A stretch of 64,000 nucleotides of DNA from assembly GCA_007750655.1 (NCBI GenBank), contig CP036290.1:4836001-4900000 (forward strand). The letters run 5' to 3'. Positions 32,246 through 42,114 of the stretch are shown here, piece by piece. A program made the translations under genes and the position numbers. Under the pieces are notes generated by a model. That model saw only the letters and a list, made by a program, of their open reading frames with translations, was not told where the DNA came from and did not search any database. Positions within the stretch are counted from its first letter, which is position 1. The number at the start of each line of letters is the position of its first letter. This DNA is from Rohdeia mirabilis. GTDB lineage: Bacteria > Planctomycetota > UBA1135 > GCA-002686595.

Positions 32246-33952
32246 TCATTGGGCCCCATCCGGTGGGAGTCCGGCGCGCGCGTTCCACAGTCGGTCCTCG
32301 ACCGCTCGGCCGCGTTCGTCGAGCCCACCTCCCCGACGGAAGCGCGCCAGCTCGAGCAGGAGCCCCGCCCGCACCGTGTCGTTCGCGTCGAGCGCGCTGG
32401 CGGCCGCCTCGATCAACTCCGCTCCACTGGGTGCTGGTCCCCGGGCCCCGTCCCCGAGCTCGCCGGGTCCGCCCGGCCCGGCGTCCACGGAGCGCTCGAC
32501 CGTCGATCCAACTCGTGCCAACTCGGCCAACCCGTCGCCCCGAGCCGCCTCGGACGCCCAGTGGGCGGCGGCCGCGTAGTCGCCGTGCCGCAGGGCGAGG
32601 CGCGCGCGATCGGTCTCCCAGCCGCGCACCGTCGACACCAGCAGGGCGAGCAGCGCGACCAGCGTTCCGATCCGGGCCGCGGCGCGCGCGCGGGCGAGGG
32701 TCCGCTCGAGCCGCAGCCCGACCTCGGTGTGCCGCTCGGCCGAGCGCGCGAAGAGGGCGCGCTGGGCCGGAGAGAAGTGGCGCCAGCCGTTGCGACGCCA
32801 CGTGCGACTCGACGCCGTGCGCCGCAGGAGCTCGATCAGGGGCCGCGCGCCGCCCGCGCACTCGACCGCGACCAGGTCGGCTTCGAGCTCGGCCCGTCGC
32901 GACAGCCAGCCGAAGCCGAGGAACCAGACGAGCGCGAGCCCCAGCGGCACGACCCACTCGACGATCCACCCGTCGCCGCCGATCAACTCGGGCAGCACGA
33001 CCGCGGGCGCGAGCAGGGCCAGGCTGAACTGCGCGAACAGGGCCGGGTGGCGGCGCGCGGCGTGCCCCATCTCGTGGCCGAACAGCGCCTCGGCCTGGGG
33101 CTCGCGCAGGCCGGCGACGATGCCGTCGGTCACGAGCACGTAGCGGTGTGCGGCGACGAATCCGACCACGGCCGCGTTGATCTCGTCCCCGCCGGTGCGC
33201 CACAGCAGCGGGCCGCGACCGCGGAACCCGACGCGCTCGGCCACGCGGTCGAAGACCTCGGCCAAGCGCTTCGCAGCGGGCGACTCGCCGCGCGCGCGGC
33301 CGATCGGCACGAGCCCCAACGCGACGGCGAACAGGCGCGGCAACAGCGCCGCGAACGCCAGGCCGACGGCGAGCGTCCAGAGGATCTCGAGCGCGCCGAC
33401 CTCCTCCACGTAGGCGCGCAGGTCCGGGTGGTGGCGCAGCGGCGTCGACACGGCCACGAACAACGCGAGCGGAGCGAGGACCGCCACGATCGAACGCGCC
33501 GCGCGACCGAGGGCCGCCGAACGCTCGCTCGCGCGCGTCGTGCGATCCGCCCGCCAGGACACGGGCGTCCCGGCGTGGCGCAGCCCGAACAGCGCGTCCG
33601 AAGTGGCCAGGGAACCCAGCGCGAAGGGCGCGAGCAGCGCGAACAGCGACCAGCTGGGCCAGGCGAACACCGAGGCCCCCTCGAGTCCGGGCGCGTCCGT
33701 CGTTCCCACGGCCAACCAGTCGGACAGACCGACCGCCGCGGCCTGGCACAGGATCGGCCACCACATGACGAGACGCGGTCCGAGGCGCTGGGCCACACCC
33801 CGTGCCGCACGACGACGCAGGCGCGCGACGACCAGGTACACGCCCAGCGGCCACAGCAGCGCGGTCCACGTCGGCAACAGATCGAGCCTTGCGCCCGACT
33901 CGGCGAGCGCGGTGACGAACAGAGCGCCGAGGAGGTGGACGAGGACGATCAC
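32246..33952 (-). CDS. M48-family membrane metallopeptidase
   Basis: 568 residues. Six or more membrane helices surround the zinc motif HEMGH at residues 293-297 (EALFGHEMGHAARRHPALFA). The third ligand is probably in RRAELEADLVAVECAGG. This is the HtpX/Ste24-like arrangement, with the active site facing the cytosol in family members. The last 120 residues are a helical TPR-like extension (LALRHGDYAAAAHWASEAAR). It probably degrades damaged membrane proteins. It is preceded on the same strand by rnhC with 105 bp between. Confidence 0.85.
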   Translation of the reverse strand: MIVLVHLLGALFVTALAESGARLDLLPTWTALLWPLGVYLVVARLRRRAARGVAQRLGPRLVMWWPILCQAAAVGLSDWLAVGTTDAPGLEGASVFAWPSWSLFALLAPFALGSLATSDALFGLRHAGTPVSWRADRTTRASERSAALGRAARSIVAVLAPLALFVAVSTPLRHHPDLRAYVEEVGALEILWTLAVGLAFAALLPRLFAVALGLVPIGRARGESPAAKRLAEVFDRVAERVGFRGRGPLLWRTGGDEINAAVVGFVAAHRYVLVTDGIVAGLREPQAEALFGHEMGHAARRHPALFAQFSLALLAPAVVLPELIGGDGWIVEWVVPLGLALVWFLGFGWLSRRAELEADLVAVECAGGARPLIELLRRTASSRTWRRNGWRHFSPAQRALFARSAERHTEVGLRLERTLARARAAARIGTLVALLALLVSTVRGWETDRARLALRHGDYAAAAHWASEAARGDGLAELARVGSTVERSVDAGPGGPGELGDGARGPAPSGAELIEAAASALDANDTVRAGLLLELARFRRGGGLDERGRAVEDRLWNARAGLPPDGAQ

Positions 33953-34057
33953 GCTGGGTCGGGAGGGGGGGTCGATCGCGGCGCTGGGTGCGCGAACGGG
34001 AGGTCGGTCGCGAGCTCGGTGGCGAACTGCGGCCGCGCGCGCCGAGGTCGCAGGCGT

Positions 34058-35014
34058 TCAGCCGCGCCCGAGCTTGCTCGTGTTCTTGAAGTGCAGCTTG
34101 GCCACCTTCCCCAGCGCGTCGCGGCCGTGCAGTCGCACGAACGCGCGCGCCGCGCGATCGGCGGGTGCCCCGCCGCCCTTCGCCAGGTCGACCGCGTACT
34201 CCTCGGACAGGCGGTCCATGGCCTCGAGGAAGGTGCAGCGCGCCACCACGCTGGCGGCGGCGACCGCGGCGATCTCCTCCGCGCGCGGACGCTGGGTCAA
34301 CTCGCCCGGTGCGCCCGCGAGCGCCTTCTCCATCAGACGCTCGGGTCCGAACTGGTCGACGACAATCAGGTCGTCCTTCTCGACCAGCGCGCGGATCGCC
34401 TCGGCGTGAGCGTCGGCGAGCAAGATGTTGAGGTTGCCGGTCGCGTCGCGCAGGTCGTTGTAGCGCGGTGGATCGAGGCACACGATCGCGGTCTGACAGG
34501 TGGCTTCGATCGCCGGACCGAGCTTGCGGATCGTGGTGTCGTTCAGCTGCTTGCCGTCGGCGACGCCCGCCTCGGCCAGCCCGCGCGCCTGCTCCGGCGT
34601 GAGCCGCACCGCCGCGACCACGAGCGGGCCGAGGTAGTCGCCCTTGCCCGCCTCGTCCGAGCCCACCGTCGTACGCGCGGCGTCGAACGAGGTCGAACCG
34701 GCGCGTTCGGAGGCCGCGGGCGGCTTCTTGGTCGAGGACGCCGCGCCATCGGCGGACCCGGATCGGTCGGTGCCGCTGCTCGCCGCCGCGCCCGCTCCGG
34801 CGCCGTCCAGGTAGAGCAGCTCGAAGCTGTCGACGCCCTTGCCCTGGACCACCAGCTTCCCGGACGTGTAGAGCGTCGCCACGACCCCGTCCCCGCGGAC
34901 CTGGAAACGGCTGTGCGGCGGCTGGCGCCACTCGAACGGCGCACCCTCGAGGCGCGCGTGGAGGGCGTCCGCGCGGGTGCGGTCGAGCTTGAGAACGAGG
35001 GTGCGTTGCGTCAC
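34058..35014 (-). CDS. rnhC: Ribonuclease HIII
   Basis: 318 residues from a GTG at 35014 (MTQRTLVLKLD; a TTG nine bases upstream is the alternative). An N-terminal TBP-like domain (about 1-85, ending with KLVVQGKGVDSFELL) is joined by a Ser/Ala-rich linker to the catalytic domain. The catalytic core GSDEAGKGDYLGPLVVAAVR has the Asp-Glu pair, with further acidic residues in IVVDQFGPER and EEIAAVAAASVVAR. It removes RNA from RNA-DNA hybrids. The TBP-like N-terminus and GSDE-GKGD-FGPL separate type HIII from HII. Confidence 0.93.
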   Translation of the reverse strand: MTQRTLVLKLDRTRADALHARLEGAPFEWRQPPHSRFQVRGDGVVATLYTSGKLVVQGKGVDSFELLYLDGAGAGAAASSGTDRSGSADGAASSTKKPPAASERAGSTSFDAARTTVGSDEAGKGDYLGPLVVAAVRLTPEQARGLAEAGVADGKQLNDTTIRKLGPAIEATCQTAIVCLDPPRYNDLRDATGNLNILLADAHAEAIRALVEKDDLIVVDQFGPERLMEKALAGAPGELTQRPRAEEIAAVAAASVVARCTFLEAMDRLSEEYAVDLAKGGGAPADRAARAFVRLHGRDALGKVAKLHFKNTSKLGRG

Positions 35015-35213
35015 GGGCGACAACGTAACCAGCCGACGAGCGAGACGCCGCCGCGCTCGGCCCTACAATCGTCGGCCGACGCGGGACCGACCCACGTCAC
35101 TCGCGAGCGCGGGCGTCCACCGACCGGTCGTCGGCCCCGTTCGCATCGTCCAGCTCAACGCGTCCAGCCGAACTCGGCCGGCGCACCGCTCCGTCGCCCA
35201 GCCCATCCGCACC

Positions 35214-36599
<1,386 letters not shown>

Positions 36600-36607
36600 T
36601 CGGAAGA

Positions 36608-36645
36608 GCGCGCGGCTCGGGCGTGAATCCGCTCGGGCCGCGCGC
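36608..36645 (+). terminator. Hairpin after cbs (candidate terminator)
   Basis: GCGCGCGGC (36608-36616) pairs perfectly with GCCGCGCGC (36637-36645) around a 20-nt loop, just after the cbs stop and 13 bp before the next start codon. It may end or attenuate the cbs transcript. No T-run. Confidence 0.5.
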
Positions 36646-36658
36646 GTAGGCTGCTGGC

Positions 36659-37117
36659 ATGAAGAACGACCTCGGAGTGCAGATCGAGCCCGCCCAGTTG
36701 AAGACGCTGCGGACGATCGGACTGGCCCTGGCGAGCGGCGCCGTGCTGTTCGCCACGATCGCCACGGCGCTACCGTTCATCTCGGGCGGTGCTCCCGCGC
36801 CGAGCGACGTGGAGCCGGACACCGGGGTCGTGCAGGTCCTCTCGATGGTGCACGGGTTCCTGTTCATGACGACGATCGTCATGGCGGCCGCGATGCCCTC
36901 GATCCTGGCCGCGAAGGTCACGCCCCAGCAGGCCCACGCGCCGTACATCCTGCGCTGGGCCCTGGTCGAGGGGCCGGCGCTGTTCGGCTCGGTGATCGTG
37001 CTGCTCGCGGGCCTGGGCGGCGTGCTTCCGGGCGAGAGCATGTACTACCTGAACCTGGTCAGCACCGTGGCGATGGTGACGTTCGTGCTGACCGACCTCG
37101 GGCGACTGAAGGGGTGA
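36659..37117 (+). CDS. Four-helix membrane protein of unknown function
   Basis: 152 residues with four hydrophobic segments (IGLALASGAVLFATIATALP, FLFMTTIVMAAAMPSIL, ALFGSVIVLLAGLGGVLP, LVSTVAMVTFVLTDLG). No charged active-site motif. The TGA stop (37115-37117) is formed by the outer end of palindromic element 5 (GGGG-TGA-TCGG). Follows cbs closely. Function unknown. Confidence 0.7.
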   Translation: MKNDLGVQIEPAQLKTLRTIGLALASGAVLFATIATALPFISGGAPAPSDVEPDTGVVQVLSMVHGFLFMTTIVMAAAMPSILAAKVTPQQAHAPYILRWALVEGPALFGSVIVLLAGLGGVLPGESMYYLNLVSTVAMVTFVLTDLGRLKG

Positions 37118-37226
37118 TCGGTACGGCGTCAGGCACGCGGGTGCCACCTGCCGCCGACGTCGCTGCGATTCGCAGCGACTCTGGCGGCAGGTGGCACCCG
37201 CGTGCCTGACGCCGTACCGATCACCC
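37112..37226. repeat. Long palindromic element 5 (subfamily B)
   Basis: 115 bp; outer ends GGGTGATCGG/CCGATCACCC. Arms carry GCACGCGGGTGCC in place of GCACGCAGCTGCC, mirrored on the other side. The tip (CGACGTCGCTGCG...CGCAGCGACTCTGG) is the subfamily B type and the reverse complement of the element 7 tip. It supplies the stop codon of the upstream gene and ends 8 bp before the phzF start codon. Confidence 0.95.
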
Positions 37227-37234
37227 AACCCCGC

Positions 37235-38056
37235 ATGCAACTCTTCCAGGTCGACGCCTTCGCCGAGCGCCCCTTCGAGGGCAACCCGGCGGCCGTGGTG
37301 CCGCTCGAGCGCTGGCTCGACGACGGGCTGATGCAGCGCATCGCGCTCGAGAACAACCTGTCGGAGACGGCGTTCATCGTTCGCACGTCCGCCGCACCGA
37401 GCGAGTGGGTCTACGAACTGCGCTGGTTCACGCCCGTCGCCGAGGTCGACCTGTGCGGCCACGCGACGTTGGCGAGCGGCTTCGTCGCGTTCACCGAGTT
37501 GGGGGCACCGGGCGAATCGGTGCGCTTCACGACCCGAGCCGCCGGAGAGCTCGTCGTCGGACGGCGCCAGCACGACCGCTACACCCTCGACCTGCCGCGC
37601 GTGGCGAGCGACCAGGTCGCGACACCGGCGGGACTCGCGGACGCGCTGGGCGCCGAACCGCTCGAGGTGCGGATGGGTCGCGCGCCGGTCGAGGACCTGA
37701 TCGCGGTGTTCACGGACGCCGAGGCCGTGCGCGCGCTGCGGCCGGACTTCGGCGCCCTCGCGCGCCTCGACGCACGCGGCGTGATCGCGACGGCCGCGGG
37801 CGACGACGCGGCCGCGCCGGACTTCGTGAGCCGCTTCTTCGGCCCCGCGGTCGGCGTGGACGAGGACCCGTTCACCGGCTCGGCGCACAGCCTGCTCGGC
37901 GACCTGTGGAGCGTGCGGCTGGGGCGCACGACGCTCGCGGCGCGCCAACTCTCGGTGCGCGGGGGATCCGCACTGGTCGAGGTGGCGGCGGAGCGCGTGA
38001 CCCTGGTCGGTGGGGCGGTGCTCTTCCTGCGCGGCGAGATCGTCGCGGACCGCTGA
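37235..38056 (+). CDS. PhzF-family isomerase
   Basis: 273 residues from the ATG at 37235 (MQLFQVDAFAERPFEGNPAA), the characteristic PhzF N-terminus. The catalytic glutamate is in ENNLSETAFIV, and EVDLCGHATLASGF and DEDPFTGSAHSLLG (with SAH) complete the diaminopimelate-epimerase-like fold. Members isomerise small metabolites, such as the phenazine precursor DHHA, but most have unknown substrates and nothing here suggests phenazine synthesis. It is boxed between elements 5 and 6 together with the following gene. Confidence 0.92.
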   Translation: MQLFQVDAFAERPFEGNPAAVVPLERWLDDGLMQRIALENNLSETAFIVRTSAAPSEWVYELRWFTPVAEVDLCGHATLASGFVAFTELGAPGESVRFTTRAAGELVVGRRQHDRYTLDLPRVASDQVATPAGLADALGAEPLEVRMGRAPVEDLIAVFTDAEAVRALRPDFGALARLDARGVIATAAGDDAAAPDFVSRFFGPAVGVDEDPFTGSAHSLLGDLWSVRLGRTTLAARQLSVRGGSALVEVAAERVTLVGGAVLFLRGEIVADR

Positions 38057-38118
38057 GGCGGCACGGACGCTCGCGCCACTGGGTCGGCTGGTGGAACACG
38101 CATAGACTGCCCGGCGCC

Positions 38119-38610
38119 ATGCCGCTCTCGACCGACGTCACCCTGCCGCGCGACGCAGCGCCGCTCTTCCCCGACCGCTGCATCGGTTGCGGGACGGGCG
38201 CGCCGGGGTCCACGTGGCGCTTCGCGCGGCGCGCCTCGCGCTGGTGGAGCTTCTTCGTGACGTGGATCGGAGAGCTCCACGTGGTCGAGGTGCCGTGCTG
38301 CACGCCCTGCCGCGCGCGGCTGCGGCGCCAGCGCCTGATCCGCGGCTCGAGTTTCGTGTTCGCGACGGTCGCCGTCCTCGCCGTCGTCCTGCCGGCCCTC
38401 GAGGGGGTCGATCGCGTTCTGCAGAAGCCGATCGCGCTCGGACTCCTCCTGGCGACGCTGGCGCCGGTGCTCCTCTACCAGGTGCTCTACCCCCCGCCGT
38501 TCGACACGACCGTGGGCAAGAAGTACGTCGACTACGAGTTCGCGGACTCGGACGCAGCGCGCGACTTCCACGCCCTGAACGAACACCTGGGTGCGGAACT
38601 CGAGAGCTAG
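38119..38610 (+). CDS. Cys-rich membrane protein of unknown function
   Basis: 163 residues from the ATG at 38119. The N-terminal part has CIGCG and CCTPCRARLRR, four or five cysteines that could bind a metal (zinc-ribbon-like). Then come two membrane helices (SSFVFATVAVLAVVLPALEG and ALGLLLATLAPVLLYQVLY) and a charged tail (VDYEFADSDAARDFHALNEH). The stop TAG is directly followed by element 6. I do not recognise the family. Confidence 0.7.
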   Translation: MPLSTDVTLPRDAAPLFPDRCIGCGTGAPGSTWRFARRASRWWSFFVTWIGELHVVEVPCCTPCRARLRRQRLIRGSSFVFATVAVLAVVLPALEGVDRVLQKPIALGLLLATLAPVLLYQVLYPPPFDTTVGKKYVDYEFADSDAARDFHALNEHLGAELES

Positions 38611-38722
38611 ATTGATCGGTACGGCGTCAGGCACGAAAGTGCCACCTGCCGCGCCGAGACGCTGCGATTCGCAGCGTCGTCGGCGGCAGGTGGCACTTTC
38701 GTGCCTGACGCCGTACCGATCA
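38611..38722. repeat. Long palindromic element 6 (subfamily A)
   Basis: 112 bp. The left end follows a TAG stop immediately, and the right end GATC runs into the ATG of the next gene (38722), so the element is the entire intergenic space. The arms carry GCACGAAAGTGCC, mirrored. The tip is perfectly self-complementary (GACGCTGCGA-T-TCGCAGCGTC), so nearly the whole 112 bp can fold as one hairpin. Confidence 0.95.
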
Positions 38723-39540
38723 TGCTGCCCCCGATCGATCCACTGACCGCCGAGTTCGGCGACCTGTACGACGAGCTGCCGCTGTGGTCGGCGCCGTTCC
38801 TCGAGCGCCTGCTCGCGCGCGTCCCGCTGCGGCCGGACCTGCGCGCGGTCGACGTGGGATGTGGAACGGGGCAGCTGGCGGTCGAGCTGGCCGAACGCTG
38901 TGGCGAACACGCGCGCATCGTGGCCGTCGACCCGTGGAGCGCTGCGGTGACGCGTCTGCGGCGCAAGCTCGAACAGCGCGGGCTCACGCGCCGCGTCGAG
39001 GTGCAGGAGCGCGACGCGATCGACCTCGACGTGCCGGACGGGAGCGTGCACGTCGTCGCGTCGAACCTCGGCCTCAACAACTTCGCGAACGCGGGCGCGG
39101 TGCTCGCACGTTGCGGGCGCGCGCTCGCTCCGGACGGCCGCCTGCTGCTCACCACGAACCTGCGCGGGCACTTCGGCGCGTTCTACGAGGCGTTCGACGG
39201 CGCGCTCGCGGACCTGGGACTCGGTCACGAACGCCGAGCGCTCGCGGCCCACGTCGACGCGCGCGCCACGCTCGCGTCACTCACCGCGCAGCTCACCGAG
39301 GCGGATCTGGAGGTCACGCACACGGAGACCTGGTCCGGCACCTGGCGCTTCGCGGACTCGGCGGCCCTGTTCGGCCACTGGTTCGTGCGACTCGCGTTCC
39401 GCGGCGAGTGGGAGGCTTTGGTGCCCGAGGGAGCGCGCAAGCACGTGTTCGACGCCGTCGCCGCGCGCCTGGACTGCTCCGGTGCGCTGGAACTCGAGGT
39501 TCCCAGCGCACTGGTCGAAGCGCGTTCCGCGCGGTGTTGA
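38722..39540 (+). CDS. Class I SAM-dependent methyltransferase
   Basis: 272 residues from the ATG at 38722, which touches element 6. Motif I is AVDVGCGTGQLAVEL (about 34-48), with the acidic second strand IVAVDPWSAAVTRL and the motif II region DGSVHVVASNLGLNNFANAG. The first 25 residues (FGDLYDELPLWSAPFLERLL) match UbiE/Methyltransf_11-like proteins. Substrate unknown. The short distance to the hairpin means its leader is either within the element or missing. Confidence 0.8.
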   Translation: MLPPIDPLTAEFGDLYDELPLWSAPFLERLLARVPLRPDLRAVDVGCGTGQLAVELAERCGEHARIVAVDPWSAAVTRLRRKLEQRGLTRRVEVQERDAIDLDVPDGSVHVVASNLGLNNFANAGAVLARCGRALAPDGRLLLTTNLRGHFGAFYEAFDGALADLGLGHERRALAAHVDARATLASLTAQLTEADLEVTHTETWSGTWRFADSAALFGHWFVRLAFRGEWEALVPEGARKHVFDAVAARLDCSGALELEVPSALVEARSARC

Positions 39541-39603
39541 AGGATCCGCGTCGGACGGAGGCTGCGAACCCGCGGCGACGCCCACCGGTCTAGAGTGGAG
39601 CCC

Positions 39604-40743
39604 ATGACCGCTGCGCCGAGCCTCTACGTCCGTCCCGTCGGGCCCGGCGACGTGGAGGCGATCGCTGCGCTGCTCGGTCCGATCGTGGCGCGCGGCGATC
39701 TGACCGCGATGACGGCAGCGAACGTGACGATCGAAGGACAGCGCGCGTTCATCGAGAAGCTGCCGCCGCACGCGAGCTACCTGGCCGCCGTCGACACGGA
39801 GAGCGGCGCGATCGTCGGTGTGCAGGACGTGCAGCCGAACTGGAACGAGCGGCGGGTCGGCGACATCAGCACGTTCGTCGATCTCGAACGCGCGCGCCAG
39901 GGGATCGGCTCGGCGCTCATGGCGGCAACGATCGAGGAGGCGCGCCTCGCCGGGTACGACCAACTGCAGGCGGTCATCCGCGGCAACAACCTCGATGCGC
40001 GCGCGTTCTACCGCTCGCACGGGTTCGCGGAGGTCGAGTCGTCGAGTCCGAGTCTCGTGGTCGGCTTCCTGGACCTCGTGCGGCGGGACGGCGATGCGAA
40101 CGAGCCGGGCGCGTCCAAGCCCATCGCGGTGCCCGGTCGGCTGCAGTCCGACCTCTCGCGCGTTCTGCGGCGGCTCCGGCCCCTGCACCCGGCGGCGCAG
40201 GTCGCTTTCGCAGCGTTCGCCTTCGTGCTGACGGTGTTCGCGTCGGCGGTCGTGTTGGCCAGCTTCAGCGCCCTGAACTGGAGAGGCTCTCTCGAGTCTC
40301 TCTTCTTCGCCGGTTGGTTCCTCGGGCTCCCGTGGCTCGCAATGGCGCTGCCGTACATCCTGGTGGCCGGTCCGCGTTCGGAACGCGTGGTCGGCGCCGG
40401 TGGACTCAAGGCGGCCGTCGCGATGGCCGCGATCTGGACCGCGGTCGTCACCCTCATCACCATCGTCGCGTTGGGCTCCGGGGACAACGCGAGTCGGATC
40501 ACGTTCGCAGACAGCATCGAGTTCGCCGTCATGGTCGCGTCCACGGGTGTGATCATCGGCCTCCCCACCGCGAGCGGATGCGTACTCGGGTACGGACTCC
40601 TGTGGAAGGCCGCGGCGCGGATGCCTCCGCGAAGGGCCGCGCTCTTCGCCTGGGCCTGCGGCGGGGCGGTTCTGGTGGTCCTGGCGGTCGCGGCCTGGAA
40701 CGTGCTCGAGTTCATGGCCGTGCGCGAGTCCATGCCCGATTGA
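39604..40743 (+). CDS. GNAT acetyltransferase fused to a membrane domain
   Basis: 379 residues. The N-terminal half is a GNAT acetyltransferase of phosphinothricin/RimJ-like type (LYVRPVGPGDVEAIAALLG, the acetyl-CoA loop ERARQGIGSALMAATIEEAR, then VIRGNNLDARAFYRSHGFAE). After about residue 165 there are five membrane helices (QVAFAAFAFVLTVFASAVVL, LFFAGWFLGLPWLAMALPYI, AAVAMAAIWTAVVTLITIVA, FAVMVASTGVIIGLPTASG, AWACGGAVLVVLAVAAWNVL). The fusion suggests a membrane-bound acetyltransferase acting on the cytosolic face. Substrate unknown. Element 7 follows 9 bp after the stop. Confidence 0.75.
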   Translation: MTAAPSLYVRPVGPGDVEAIAALLGPIVARGDLTAMTAANVTIEGQRAFIEKLPPHASYLAAVDTESGAIVGVQDVQPNWNERRVGDISTFVDLERARQGIGSALMAATIEEARLAGYDQLQAVIRGNNLDARAFYRSHGFAEVESSSPSLVVGFLDLVRRDGDANEPGASKPIAVPGRLQSDLSRVLRRLRPLHPAAQVAFAAFAFVLTVFASAVVLASFSALNWRGSLESLFFAGWFLGLPWLAMALPYILVAGPRSERVVGAGGLKAAVAMAAIWTAVVTLITIVALGSGDNASRITFADSIEFAVMVASTGVIIGLPTASGCVLGYGLLWKAAARMPPRRAALFAWACGGAVLVVLAVAAWNVLEFMAVRESMPD

Positions 40744-40752
40744 GTCGTGGTG

Positions 40753-40867
40753 GGGTGATCGGTACGGCGTCAGGCACGCAGCTGCCACTTGCCGCCAGAG
40801 TCGCTGCGATTCGCAGCGACGTCGGCGGCAAGTGGCAGCTGCGTGCCTGACGCCGTACCGATCACCC
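40753..40867. repeat. Long palindromic element 7 (subfamily B)
   Basis: 115 bp; outer ends GGGGTGATCGG/CCGATCACCC. The arms have CACTTGCC instead of CACCTGCC, mirrored as GGCAAGTG. The tip is the subfamily B type, opposite in orientation to element 5. It begins 9 bp after the GNAT-membrane stop and is followed by a short orphan reading frame, with element 8 194 bp on. Confidence 0.95.
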
Positions 40868-40920
40868 GAAACACACCGGACGTCGGACTCACCCCATGAA
40901 CGACCGACACGATCGAGTCC

Positions 40921-41055
40921 GTGGGCGCCCGCCTCCCACGGGTGTTCACCCTCGAGGACCCGAACCAGTCGGCGGAGTACCACGGGCACCGCTGGCACCT
41001 CGAGGTGGTCGACGGCCGGACGACCGAGGTCTGGGTCCGGCGGCCCACCCAGTGA
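40921..41055 (+). CDS. Small orphan protein, possibly frameshifted at its start
   Basis: The frame ending at TGA 41053-41055 encodes about 44 residues from a GTG at 40921 (GARLPRVFTLEDPNQ, then SAEYHGHRWHLEVVDGRTTE and VWVRRPTQ). The regular codon pattern argues for real coding. Upstream in the same frame the sequence continues TTDTIESV, and an ATG at 40896 is out of frame by one base (ATGAACGACC where ATGACGACC would give MTTDTIESV). Either the gene starts at the GTG or a single-base insertion broke it. It sits alone between elements 7 and 8. Confidence 0.4.
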   Translation: MGARLPRVFTLEDPNQSAEYHGHRWHLEVVDGRTTEVWVRRPTQ

Positions 41056-41061
41056 CGTCCA

Positions 41062-41178
41062 TGGATTGTCGGTACGGTGTCAGGCACGCAGCTGCCAACT
41101 GCCGAGCCAGTCGCTGCGCATCGCAGCGACATCGGGGGCAGTTGGCAGCTGCGTGCCTGACACCGTACCGACAATCCA
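41062..41178. repeat. Long palindromic element 8 (subfamily B)
   Basis: 117 bp; outer ends TGGATTGTCGG/CCGACAATCCA. It has GTGTC rather than GCGTC and CAACTGCC rather than CACCTGCC, both mirrored in the other arm. It begins 6 bp after the orphan ORF stop and ends 3 bp before the start of the aldo/keto reductase gene, so it fills both gaps. Confidence 0.95.
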
Positions 41179-41181
41179 CAC

Positions 41182-42102
41182 ATGACCACCCGCCGCCACC
41201 TCCTGCAGGGCGCCCTCGCCGCCAGTGCCTCACTCGGACTCGCCTCGTACGCCCGCGCCACCGCGCCGGTGCAGGAGGGGCTCGGTGCCGTCCACCGCCG
41301 CCGCATCCCGAAGACGGGCGAGTTGATCCCGTGCATCGGCCTGGGCACGTCGCGCACGCTCGACGTGGACCCGAACGGCGACATCGACGCGCTGGTCGAA
41401 GTCATGCGGCTGTTCCTGGCGACCGGCGGCTCGGTGATCGACTCGTCGCCCATGTACGGCCAGGCCGAAGCCGTCGTCGGCCGCCTGCTCGAGCGCCTCG
41501 ACCGCTCGGACGTCTACTTCGCCACGAAGGTCTGGACCGACGAAGGGCGCGAAGCCGGCATCGAGCAGATGGAGACGTCGGCGCGGCTGATGGGCGCGCA
41601 GCGCATCGACCTGATGCAGATCCACAACCTGGTGGACTACGCGACGCACCTGCGCACGATCCGCGCCTGGAAGGACGAGGGCAAGCTGCGCCACATCGGC
41701 GCCACCGAGATGCGCAACTGGACCGAGGTCGAGCGGATCCTGAAGGAGGACGACCTCGACTTCATCCAGATCCCCTACTCGATGGCCGAGCGCGCGGTGG
41801 AGAAACGCATCCTCCCCGCGGCCATGGACAACGGCGTCGCGGTACTCGTCATGCGCCCGTTCCAGCGCGCGGGGCTGTTCGACGTGGTGGAGGGCAAGCC
41901 GCTGCCGGAGTGGGCGGCCGAGATCGACTGCACGAGCTGGGGCCAGTTCTTCCTGAAGTGGGTCCTGTCGCACCCCGCCGTCACCTGCCCGATCCCGGCC
42001 ACGAGCAAGCCGCACCACCTCGTGGACAACATGGGCGCCGGCGTCGGCCGCCTGCCCGACGAGGCCATGCGCGCCCGGATGCTGAAGGTGCTCGAGGACT
42101 GA
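41182..42102 (+). CDS. Exported aldo/keto reductase family protein
   Basis: 306 residues. A Tat-type signal (MTTRRHLLQGALAASASLGL) leads a TIM barrel of the aldo/keto reductase type: PCIGLGTSRTLDV, SVIDSSPMYGQAEAVVG (the Asp-Tyr pair), TKVWTDEGREAGIEQMETSA, DLMQIHNLVDYATHLRTIRA, GKLRHIGATEMRNW. The catalytic lysine is in YFATKVWTD. It would reduce carbonyls with NADPH if it still binds cofactor in the periplasm; members with Tat signals are known but their role is unclear. It begins 3 bp after element 8. Confidence 0.85.
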   Translation: MTTRRHLLQGALAASASLGLASYARATAPVQEGLGAVHRRRIPKTGELIPCIGLGTSRTLDVDPNGDIDALVEVMRLFLATGGSVIDSSPMYGQAEAVVGRLLERLDRSDVYFATKVWTDEGREAGIEQMETSARLMGAQRIDLMQIHNLVDYATHLRTIRAWKDEGKLRHIGATEMRNWTEVERILKEDDLDFIQIPYSMAERAVEKRILPAAMDNGVAVLVMRPFQRAGLFDVVEGKPLPEWAAEIDCTSWGQFFLKWVLSHPAVTCPIPATSKPHHLVDNMGAGVGRLPDEAMRARMLKVLED

Positions 42103-42114
42103 AGGCCTGCGGGC

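Noticed and set aside
32094..34931. Frame of 945 residues over the M48 peptidase and rnhC
   Set aside because: Arg/Gly/Ala-rich throughout, opposite phase of two recognised genes.
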